Source: Belnapia sp.
GTDB taxonomy: Bacteria; Pseudomonadota; Alphaproteobacteria; Acetobacterales; Acetobacteraceae
Length of the DNA stretch: 5,510 nt
Direction: 5' to 3'
Assembly (NCBI GenBank): GCA_028291445.1
Contig: JAQGIA010000578.1
Location: 1 to 5,510, forward strand
Made by a program: the position numbers and the translations under genes
The notes under the pieces: model-generated
The model's database searches: none
Seen by the model: the letters and a program-made list of their open reading frames with translations, nothing else
What the model was told of the DNA's origin: nothing
Shown here: one piece after another, positions 1 through 5,510 of the stretch
Layout of the letters: every line of letters begins with the position of its first letter
Numbering within the stretch: the first letter of the stretch is position 1

Positions 1-731
1 TCCTTCTTCATGCGCAGCATGCCGGCGGAAGGCTTCAAATCCAGCCCGCCGGTGTCGAAGCAGACGCCCTTGCCGCAAAGCGCCACCAGCGGTGCCGCCG
101 GATGGCCCCATTCCAGCATGGCGACGCGCGGCGCCCGCGGGCTGCCGGCCCCGACAGCGGCGAGCGCCGGAAAACCGGTGGCCAGCGCCTCATCCTCGAT
201 GATGGTGCAGTCGCCACCATGCGCCGCGGCCAATTCCTGCACCGCGGCAGCCAGTTCGGCCGGGCCGAGCAGATTGGCCGGCAGGTTGATCAGGTCGCGC
301 GCCCGCCAGGCGGCAGCGGCTGCCTGTTGCGCCACCTCGGTCCCGGGTGGTGGCACCAGCCGCGCCGGTGCCCGCTTCGGCACCTTGAACCGGCTGAAAC
401 GATAAGCCCCCAGGCACCAGCCGAGCACCGCATCCGCCGCGATCCCAGCCGGTTCCGCCAGCCGCCAGGCCGAGCCGGCCGGCAGGGACTGCGACAGGCC
501 GCCGAAGGACCAGGGGCTCGGCGCCGCCTCGCCCAGGCCGAGCACCGCGCCGATGATCCCGCCGTCACCCGGCAGCAGCGCTACCTCCTGCGCCCGGCCG
601 GTGAAGCCGCTGGCATCCAGGAAGCCGGCCGCCCCGGCGGGCAGACCTTGCCGCAGCGCGTCGAGCCCGGCGGGGCTGACGGTATGCAGCGGCAGTGCCA
701 GAGCATCCGGCTCGGCGAGGCAATCGAACAT
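1..731 (-). CDS. Leucyl aminopeptidase family (M17) protein, partial (C-terminus beyond the window)
   Basis: This is a cytosolic di-metal aminopeptidase that removes N-terminal residues from peptides. I read 243 codons from the ATG at 729-731 to the left edge with no stop. The catalytic domain begins near residue 145 with RDLINLPANLLGP. GKGVCFDTGGLDLKP at residues 220-234 holds the metal-binding Lys221 and Asp226 and the catalytic Lys233. Their spacing matches Lys270, Asp275 and Lys282 of E. coli PepA. The YRFSRFK stretch at 110-116 is typical of alphaproteobacterial members. The later NTDAEGR metal-binding motif and the catalytic Arg lie outside the window, so activity cannot be judged. The N-terminal domain (about 1-130) is shorter and more divergent than in PepA, so I give no symbol. 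The ribosome site is weak; GTG directly before the ATG and a TTG further up are possible starts. The gene follows rgpF on the same strand after 231 nt and is probably transcribed separately. Confidence 0.9.
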   Translation of the reverse strand, partial: MFDCLAEPDALALPLHTVSPAGLDALRQGLPAGAAGFLDASGFTGRAQEVALLPGDGGIIGAVLGLGEAAPSPWSFGGLSQSLPAGSAWRLAEPAGIAADAVLGWCLGAYRFSRFKVPKRAPARLVPPPGTEVAQQAAAAAWRARDLINLPANLLGPAELAAAVQELAAAHGGDCTIIEDEALATGFPALAAVGAGSPRAPRVAMLEWGHPAAPLVALCGKGVCFDTGGLDLKPSAGMLRMKK

Positions 732-962
732 CACGCAAGGTTCCAGAGAATTCGGTCGTAAGAAGGCCGCACGATGCAACCTACAAGAGCAATCCTTGGC
801 ATAGATTGCGCCGATTTTCGAACCGCGTCCAGGGAGTTACGACAGATTTGTAACGTAACGACTTCGCGGCGCTTCTCCAACCGGCAATCGCAGCATTTCA
901 TTGCGACTTTAAAATATCATGAGTCGTTTTTTGCGCCGGCCCGATTGGCCAGGCTCGCCGGG
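732..962. other. Intergenic gap between rgpF-like gene and aminopeptidase
   Basis: I see no gene here. The stretch is less GC-rich than its flanks, with an AT-rich core around 907-920. It should carry the aminopeptidase promoter and the end of the rgpF transcript, but I find no convincing -35/-10 pair on the minus strand and no hairpin followed by a T-run. Two short inverted repeats are visible: GTTAC at 836-840 with GTAAC at 850-854, and TCGCA at 888-892 with TGCGA at 902-906. Both stems are only 5 bp and could be chance. Confidence 0.5.
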
Positions 963-2066
963 TCATGGCCCCAGGATGTCCAGGTGCTGCCTGATTTCGG
1001 CCTCGCCGACCGGCGCCCCGGGCGCCACCAGCGCCGGCCAGCCCGCCACGCCGAGCAGCCGCCCCGGATTGCGCCGGACCAGCTCGGTCTTGACGAAGGG
1101 GAAGCCCAGCCGCCGCACCAGCGTCTGCCACAGATGATGCGATGGATTGAGCAGCTGGTCCTGCAAGGCCGTCGCCCGCGCCTCGGGCGACAACCTCTCC
1201 AGCCGGCGCAGCAGGGGATGGGCGGCCGCGAGATGCGCCAACTCCACCGGGTCGGCCAGCGTCGCCGCCACCAGCCGCTGATAGCCGAACAGCGCCGCCA
1301 CCCGGTGGCCGCGCCGACGCATCCAGCGGCTGAAACGCAGTTCTCCGCGCTGGATGACCAGCCACTTGGAATGGCTGACATAGAGTGTCGCCAGGAAGTG
1401 GCGCAGGTCGGCGATCGCCGCCGCGCCGCGGATCAGCAGGAAGTAGCTCTGCAGATGCGGCCCGCCCTGGATGCTCTCGGTCAGCCCGAAGACCCCAGGG
1501 CCGCCGGACCGCAGCGCCGCCAGCACCGGACCCATGGGCCGGATCGGCCCGAGCACGCTGTCGTTGGCCAGCAGCAGCTCCTCGGCCCCCGGCCAGCGCC
1601 GCGCCGCTTCCGGCGCCAGGTCGCGCCAGGCGCCGAAGTCGAGGCCGAAATTCCGTCGGTGCACCACCAGCGCCGCCCGCGCCCGCACCGCCTGCCAATC
1701 GGCCTCCGGCAAGGCCGGCGCCATGCTGATGAAGACCACCGCGAAGCCCTCGGCGGCCAGCCCGGCCAGTTGCGCGAGCACCATGGCGGAGACCTGGCCG
1801 GAGCCGCTGTAATGGACATAAAGCGCCACGCTGCGCGCCATGGGCCGCGGATCCTCGCCCGGCTCAAGCCGCAGCAGCGGCGACGGGCCCGGGCTGCTCC
1901 GGTGCAGCGCGTCGCGCGGCAGGCTGCGTGCCACTTCCCAACCGACCTGCAGCGCCCGCCGCGCCAGCCGCGCCCAGCTGCCGGCGGTGCTATAGCCATG
2001 CACGGCGCGGCGCAGCCCGGGCGGCTGCTCGCCGAGTTCGGTGAGGAGGTAGGGCTCGTGGACCAT
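963..2066 (-). CDS. RgpF-like rhamnan synthesis F family protein (glycan assembly)
   Basis: This is a 367-residue protein resembling the RgpF family (Pfam rhamnan synthesis protein F), which acts in making rhamnose-containing cell-surface polysaccharides. The domain runs from about residue 78 to 343. Motifs in order: ALYVHYS (81-87), RRNFGLDFGAWRD (137-149), LLANDSVLGPI (165-175), GLTES (194-198), HLQSYF (204-209), LNPSHHLW (306-313) and FVKTELVRRNP (324-334). The first 75 residues are a less conserved, Arg-rich lead. I see no signal peptide or membrane helix, which suggests a cytoplasmic or membrane-associated enzyme. The ATG at 2064-2066 has a GGAG five bases upstream (complement of 2072-2075), which supports this start. 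The gene is transcribed away from the tandem GT2 gene across a 281-nt intergenic region, and the two probably serve the same glycan. Donor, acceptor and linkage cannot be read from sequence. I leave the symbol blank because the family is broad and only the domain is recognised. Confidence 0.88.
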   Translation of the reverse strand: MVHEPYLLTELGEQPPGLRRAVHGYSTAGSWARLARRALQVGWEVARSLPRDALHRSSPGPSPLLRLEPGEDPRPMARSVALYVHYSGSGQVSAMVLAQLAGLAAEGFAVVFISMAPALPEADWQAVRARAALVVHRRNFGLDFGAWRDLAPEAARRWPGAEELLLANDSVLGPIRPMGPVLAALRSGGPGVFGLTESIQGGPHLQSYFLLIRGAAAIADLRHFLATLYVSHSKWLVIQRGELRFSRWMRRRGHRVAALFGYQRLVAATLADPVELAHLAAAHPLLRRLERLSPEARATALQDQLLNPSHHLWQTLVRRLGFPFVKTELVRRNPGRLLGVAGWPALVAPGAPVGEAEIRQHLDILGP

Positions 2067-2110
2067 CGGAACTCCGCTTCTCGTATCGCGTCAGCCTCAT
2101 GGGCGCCCAA

Positions 2111-2140
2111 GCTTGCGCGGTCCAGGCTTGTGCGGTCCAA
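2111..2140. repeat. Tandem 15-bp direct repeat, two copies
   Basis: GCTTGCGCGGTCCAG at 2111-2125 is followed directly by GCTTGTGCGGTCCAA at 2126-2140, differing at two positions. It lies 45 bp upstream of the rgpF-like start. It could be a slippage duplication or a paired binding site; the sequence alone does not decide. Confidence 0.75.
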
Positions 2141-2334
2141 GCCCGGATGACACAGCGATACCCGTGGCGGCGTGTCGTGGGCGTCGTCCTACAACCCCGG
2201 AACAAAGCCCCGAGGATACAGCACGATCGTGTCATCGAATTGCTGCGCTGCCCCATCGATCCGGGATGATAGAGCAGCGGGTGGGAAGCTTGCCGGGCGG
2301 CATGCGTCGGCCGCCGTTCCGGTTGATCGATGAA

Positions 2335-2340
2335 TGAGGA
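2335..2340 (+). promoter_or_regulatory. Ribosome binding site deciding the GT2 start
   Basis: TGAGGA lies seven bases before the ATG at 2348. The upstream in-frame ATG at 2330 has no purine-rich site before it, so 2348 is the better start. Confidence 0.55.
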
Positions 2341-2347
2341 CCAGGGG

Positions 2348-4372
2348 ATGATCAAGTCTGCCCTAAGGGGCTCGCGCCGGGTCTGGCGCTGGTGCTGGGG
2401 ACTGATGCCCGACGCCGGGCTGCCGCTGCGGATCCGGCTTGCCGAAGTGCTGCACCAGATATTCCGCATTGCCCCATCTTCGTCTCCCCTGCCCACCGCG
2501 GCAGTGGCCGAATCCAGCCGTGATCCGGAAGATCCCCGCGCCTACCGGCAATGGCTCGCTGCCCGGCCCGTCCTCGATGCCGCCGATCGCGCCGCCATCG
2601 CCGCGCATATCGCCGCCATGCCGGCGCCGCCACTCATCTCCGTGGCGATGCCGGCCTACGACACGCCGGCGGCCCTGCTGCGGGCGGCGATCGCCTCGGT
2701 CCAGGCGCAGCTCTATCCGCATTGGGAACTTTGCGTCGCCGACGACTGCTCGCCGTCGCCGCAGGTCGCCCAGGTGCTGGCCGAGGCCGCCCGGGGCGAT
2801 GCCCGCATCCGCTGGGTCCGCCGCGGCACGAACGGGCATATCTCGGCCGCCACCAATACCGCGCTGAGCCTCGCCCAAGGCGCCTTCGTCGCGCTGATGG
2901 ACCATGACGATTTGCTGGCCGAACACGCGCTCTATGCGGTGGCGGTGGAGATCGCGGCGCATCCCGATGCCGCGCTGATCTATTCCGACGAGGACAAGCT
3001 GGACGCCCAAGGCCGCCGCTACGGCCCCTATTTCAAGCCGGATTTCGACCCCGACCTGCTGTTGCAGCAGAACATGATCAGCCATCTCGGGGTCTACCGG
3101 CGCGACCTGCTGGAGACGATCGGCGGGCTGCGCCTCGGTTTCGAGGGCAGCCAGGACCACGACCTGGCGCTGCGCTTCACCGCCGCCTGCGGGCCGGACC
3201 GGGTGCGCCATATCCCCTTCGTGCTCTATCACTGGCGGCAGACCGGCGGCGCCGACAGCTTCTCCCAGACCGCGCTCGACCGCTGCATCCAGGCCAGCCG
3301 GACCGCGGTGGGCGAGATCCTGGCCGCCCGCGGCATCGCCGCCCGGCTCGAAGCGCCACCCCTGGCGCCAAGCTTCACCCGCGTGGTCTGGCCGCTGCCC
3401 GAGCCGGCGCCGCTGGTCTCCATCATCGTCCCGACCCGCGACGGCGCCGCCATGCTGGCGAATTGCGTGAGGGGCGTGCTCGGCCAGACCGACTACCCCG
3501 CCATCGAGCTCATCATCGTGGACAATGGCAGCGAGGAACCCGAGACCCTCGCGCTGTTCGAAACGCTGGCGGAGGATCCCCGGGTCCGCATCCTGCCGCT
3601 GCCGGGGCCGTTCAACTACTCGGCGCTCAACAACCAGGCGGTGGCCGGCGCCCGGGGCGAGGTCGTGCTGCTGCTGAACAACGACATCGAGGTCATCGGG
3701 CCGGGCTGGCTGCGCGAGTTGGTCTCCCTCGCCCTGCGACCCGAGGTCGGCGCGGTCGGTGCCCGGCTGCTCTATGCCGACGGCACGCTGCAGCATGGCG
3801 GCGTCGTGCTGGGCCTGGGCGGGGTCGCCGGGCATTACCTGTCCCGGGCCGAACCCAACTCCCTTGGCCATCTCGGCTCGCTCGCCCTGGTGCGGGAAGT
3901 CGGCGCGGCCACCGCCGCCTGCCTCGCCATGCGGCGCGAGGTCTTCGAGCAGGTCGGCGGGCTGGACGCCATCGAGCTGAAGGTGGCCTTCAACGACGTC
4001 GACCTTTGCCTCCGCATCCGGGAAGCCGGCTGGCGCATCCTCTGGACGCCCTTCGCCACGCTGTACCACCTGGAATCGGCCTCGCGCGGCCTGGACCTGG
4101 TCGGCGAGAAGGCACTGCGCTTCGCCTGCGAGATCGCCACCATGCTGCGTCGCTGGGACCCCGTGCTGGCCCACGACCCCTTCTGCAATCCCAACCTCTA
4201 TTTCGGTAACCCGATGCCCACCCTCGCGGCACGGCCGCCCGAATTCATGCCTTGGGCGATGCCGGCGTCGACGACGGCGACCACGTCGCCAGCCAGGCCG
4301 CCGCCATTGCCACGGATGGCAGCACCCGGGTCCCAGGCGGTGCCAGCGCTGCCTCCGCCGGGTCCTCGGTGA
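2348..4372 (+). CDS. Tandem-domain family 2 glycosyltransferase
   Basis: This 674-residue protein has two GT-A fold GT2 domains, which transfer sugars from nucleotide donors during surface-polysaccharide synthesis in the cytoplasm. Domain 1 (about 95-325) opens with PLISVAMPAY and carries ADDCS, the metal-binding DHD at 185-187, the catalytic-type GSQDHDLALR at 267-276 and HW at 295-296. Domain 2 (about 355-580) opens with PLVSIIVPTR and carries VDNGS (391-395), FNYSALNN (422-429), LNNDIEV (443-449) and FNDVDLCLR (548-556). Both domains keep their key acidic residues, so two linkages or a repeated addition are possible. I see no membrane helix. An ATG at 2330 would add six residues but lacks a ribosome site. 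Family similarity fades after about residue 628. The last 42 residues are rich in Pro, Ala and Thr and are encoded antisense to the end of the GmhB gene, so the reading frame may have run past an ancestral stop. Sugar specificity is unknown. Confidence 0.9.
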   Translation: MIKSALRGSRRVWRWCWGLMPDAGLPLRIRLAEVLHQIFRIAPSSSPLPTAAVAESSRDPEDPRAYRQWLAARPVLDAADRAAIAAHIAAMPAPPLISVAMPAYDTPAALLRAAIASVQAQLYPHWELCVADDCSPSPQVAQVLAEAARGDARIRWVRRGTNGHISAATNTALSLAQGAFVALMDHDDLLAEHALYAVAVEIAAHPDAALIYSDEDKLDAQGRRYGPYFKPDFDPDLLLQQNMISHLGVYRRDLLETIGGLRLGFEGSQDHDLALRFTAACGPDRVRHIPFVLYHWRQTGGADSFSQTALDRCIQASRTAVGEILAARGIAARLEAPPLAPSFTRVVWPLPEPAPLVSIIVPTRDGAAMLANCVRGVLGQTDYPAIELIIVDNGSEEPETLALFETLAEDPRVRILPLPGPFNYSALNNQAVAGARGEVVLLLNNDIEVIGPGWLRELVSLALRPEVGAVGARLLYADGTLQHGGVVLGLGGVAGHYLSRAEPNSLGHLGSLALVREVGAATAACLAMRREVFEQVGGLDAIELKVAFNDVDLCLRIREAGWRILWTPFATLYHLESASRGLDLVGEKALRFACEIATMLRRWDPVLAHDPFCNPNLYFGNPMPTLAARPPEFMPWAMPASTTATTSPARPPPLPRMAAPGSQAVPALPPPGPR

Positions 4373-4826
4373 CCAGCACCGGGGCGCCGATGCCGGCCCG
4401 CCGGGCGGCCTCGGCATCGGTCGCCCGGTCGCCGACCAGGACCGAGCCGGCCAGGTCCAGCCCATGCGCCGCCGCCGCGTCCAGGATCATCCCTGGCCCG
4501 GGCTTGCGCCGCGGATTCTCCCGCCGGTAGCCACCGAGCCCGTGCTGTGGATGGTCCGGACAGAATTCCACCGCCAGGATCGGCGCCCCCGCCGCGGCGA
4601 AGATGCCCCGCATCCAATCCATCAGCCGGTGGAAATCCGCCTCGGTATAGAGGCCACGGCCGATGCCGGCCTGGTTGGTGACCACCACCAGCGGCATCCC
4701 CCGTGCCACCGCGGCGCGGCCCAGATCGAAGATGCCGGGCACGAAATCCACCTGCTCCGCCCGGTGGACGTAGCCGTGGTCGAGGTTGATCACGCCGTCG
4801 CGGTCAAGGAAGAGCGCCGGCCGCAT
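4245..4826 (-). CDS. gmhB: D-glycero-D-manno-heptose 1,7-bisphosphate 7-phosphatase (HAD family)
   Basis: This is a 193-residue HAD phosphatase that removes the 7-phosphate from heptose 1,7-bisphosphate, a step toward ADP- or GDP-heptose for LPS core or surface glycans. FLDRDGVIN at 6-14 gives nucleophile Asp8 and acid Asp10. TNQAGIGRG (50-58) is motif II, RRKPGPGM (106-113) contains the motif III Lys, and VGDRATD (131-137) is motif IV. In the GmhB zinc loop Cys89 and His92 are present, but the second Cys pair of E. coli GmhB is replaced by a Glu-Asn-Pro-Arg stretch, so the zinc site looks incomplete. The open frame extends upstream to 5123, but only the protein from the ATG at 4824-4826 matches the family; GGGGG six bases upstream is a plausible ribosome site. 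The final ~14 residues exceed the usual end. The gene is convergent with, and overlaps by 128 bp, the GT2 gene. The alpha or beta anomer, or another sugar phosphate, cannot be excluded. Confidence 0.87.
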   Translation of the reverse strand: MRPALFLDRDGVINLDHGYVHRAEQVDFVPGIFDLGRAAVARGMPLVVVTNQAGIGRGLYTEADFHRLMDWMRGIFAAAGAPILAVEFCPDHPQHGLGGYRRENPRRKPGPGMILDAAAAHGLDLAGSVLVGDRATDAEAARRAGIGAPVLVTEDPAEAALAPPGTRVLPSVAMAAAWLATWSPSSTPASPKA

Positions 4827-5009
4827 CGTCAGCCCCCACCCATGGCACGGCTTCGAATTCGTCCCGGATACGGGAACATCGCGCCGGCAGCTAGGCTCAT
4901 TACAAGGTATGACCTGCATGATGCGCGAAGTTGGTACGGAATGTTCCGACAAAGCGCGAGAACGTTTTAATAGAGTGTGCGGCGCAGCATGCAAGCTTCT
5001 TCGCCATAG
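4827..5009. other. Intergenic stretch with lower GC
   Basis: I see no gene here. A minus-strand open frame runs through, but its translation (upstream of the GmhB start) resembles nothing I know. Base composition is clearly less GC-rich than in the flanking genes. Two small dyads are present, TCCCG-GATA-CGGGA near 4862-4875 and CGGAA-TG-TTCCG near 4937-4948, neither followed by a T-run. Confidence 0.5.
4967..4994 (-). promoter_or_regulatory. Candidate sigma70-type promoter for gmhB
   Basis: Read on the minus strand, TTGCAT (complement of 4989-4994) and TATTAA (complement of 4967-4972) are separated by 16 bp. They match 3 of 6 and 4 of 6 consensus bases. The implied leader to the gmhB start is about 135 nt. 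The AT-rich -10 stands out in this GC-rich DNA, but the match is weak. Confidence 0.25.
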
Positions 5010-5510
5010 CTGGTCAACATCCCATCGATAGGCCACGATACATCGCACGCAGGCACAAGGACTGAACCATCCCGGGTCCGCGCCTGCCGCCCGTTGGAGG
5101 TAGCAGTACCGCCGGTTGAGCATGGCTCATACGCCGCGCTCACCGCTTCCCGTGTCATTAAGCATATCCCAGACCTGATCGGCTTTCTGCGCTCAGTGGA
5201 GATTGTGTTGCATCCGGCCGAAGGCCGGCTGGTGCTCGCAGTGCCGGACAAGCGGTTCTGCTTCGACCTGTTCCGACCCGTCAGCACGACCGCGCACCTA
5301 CTGGCGGCGCACGGGGCACTGCGCAGCCGGCACATCGCTGCGCATATGTTCGACCATGTCGTCCACAAATCCAGTTGGAACGGCCAGGGTGGCTGGGGCC
5401 GCCAGCCGCTCGGCGACGGCTTGCGGCTTGATCATACCCTCGACCAGGCGATGGCCGAATTCCAGGCCGCCACATCGGATGGCGACGACGTCGACTGCCA
5501 CGCCTGGCAA
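5010..5510 (+). pseudogene. SAM-dependent methyltransferase remnant, 5'-truncated, runs off the window
   Basis: A plus-strand frame is open from just after a TAG at 5007-5009 to the right edge. From about 5127 it reads like the middle and C-terminal part of a class I methyltransferase found in polysaccharide clusters. SYAALTASRVIKHIPDLIGF (5127-5186) corresponds to the usual ASHVIEH-PDL segment. LVLAVPDKRFCFDLFRP follows, and the window ends in DDVDCHAWQ, where family members normally continue with FTP. Weaker similarity may reach back to about 5061. There is no in-frame ATG before 5346, no ribosome site, and no glycine-rich SAM-binding motif I, which should lie N-terminal to this part. The substitutions SH to SR and EH to KH in a conserved motif, and GC-poor codons such as CTA, AAA and AGT, fit a decaying gene. 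The 5' boundary is uncertain, and whether the 3' end is intact cannot be seen. A frameshifted but otherwise complete gene is unlikely, since I find no N-terminal half in any frame upstream. Confidence 0.65.

Larger units (their letters stand above)
2067..2347. other. Divergent intergenic region between rgpF-like and GT2 genes
   Basis: This should hold promoters for both neighbours. It has a tandem 15-bp duplication (2111-2140), a perfect 8-bp inverted pair (GATGACAC at 2146-2153 and GTGTCATC at 2229-2236), and a 10-bp palindrome CACGATCGTG at 2222-2231. A poor sigma70-like pair for the plus strand is TTGCTG at 2240-2245 and GATGAT at 2265-2270, but its 19-bp spacer makes it weak. No ORF here looks real. 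Confidence 0.5.

Noticed and set aside
102..761. A 219-residue plus-strand open frame opposite the aminopeptidase
   Set aside because: Low-complexity Arg/Gly/Gln translation; the minus strand encodes clear M17 motifs over the same bases.
923..962. A T-run next to a GC-rich dyad at the end of the rgpF-like gene, possible terminator
   Set aside because: On the minus strand, where rgpF is read, the run is A after the dyad; on the plus strand the T-run precedes the dyad. Neither orientation makes an intrinsic terminator.
774..2150. A 458-residue plus-strand open frame opposite the rgpF-like gene
   Set aside because: It is rich in Arg, Gln and Pro, has no recognisable motif and lies antisense to a well-supported gene.
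2363..4465. A 700-residue open frame on the minus strand opposite the glycosyltransferase
   Set aside because: It is a GC-bias shadow: its Gln/Gly/Arg-rich translation matches no family, while the plus frame has complete GT2 motifs.
4937..4965. GTTC and GAAC elements near 4943-4963 as a LexA-type box
   Set aside because: The alphaproteobacterial LexA box is a direct repeat of GTTC with a 7-base gap; here the halves are inverted and about 13 bases apart.
4967..5368. A 133-residue minus-strand open frame over the right end
   Set aside because: Its translation resembles nothing, and the plus strand over 5127-5368 encodes methyltransferase motifs.
5298..5510. A 70-residue minus-strand open frame with protein-like composition at the right edge
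   Set aside because: It is antisense to the conserved methyltransferase segment and has no family match that I can recognise.

Overview
The window is very GC-rich with strong G/C bias at third codon positions. Its proteins resemble those of Acetobacteraceae-type Alphaproteobacteria (Roseomonas-like). That placement rests on remembered family resemblance, not on a search. I find four coding genes and one broken gene, and no RNA gene, CRISPR array, intact insertion sequence or recognisable phage gene.

Layout, left to right: (1) minus strand, 1-731, the N-terminal two thirds or so of an M17 leucyl aminopeptidase, cut by the window edge. (2) A 231-nt gap. (3) Minus strand, 963-2066, a rhamnan-synthesis RgpF-like glycan protein. 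(4) A 281-nt divergent intergenic region with a 15-bp tandem duplication. (5) Plus strand, 2348-4372, a glycosyltransferase with two GT2 domains in tandem. (6) Minus strand, 4245-4826, a GmhB-type HAD phosphatase whose 3' end overlaps the glycosyltransferase tail-to-tail by 128 bp. (7) A less GC-rich stretch of about 180-240 bp. (8) Plus strand, about 5010 to the right edge, a 5'-truncated SAM-dependent methyltransferase of a type often seen beside glycosyltransferases.

The aminopeptidase is a housekeeping-type enzyme. The rest looks like the edge of a surface-polysaccharide locus (O-antigen, capsule or exopolysaccharide). GmhB would supply a heptose 1-phosphate precursor for nucleotide-activated heptose, the tandem GT2 protein would add sugars, and the RgpF-like protein would act in assembly of a rhamnose-type glycan. 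The methyltransferase may once have modified the glycan or its sugars, but it has lost its start and its SAM-binding N-terminus. Nothing here points convincingly to an undescribed system. The points worth a second look are the long convergent overlap, the decaying methyltransferase, the absent second cysteine pair in GmhB, and the repeats between the divergent genes.
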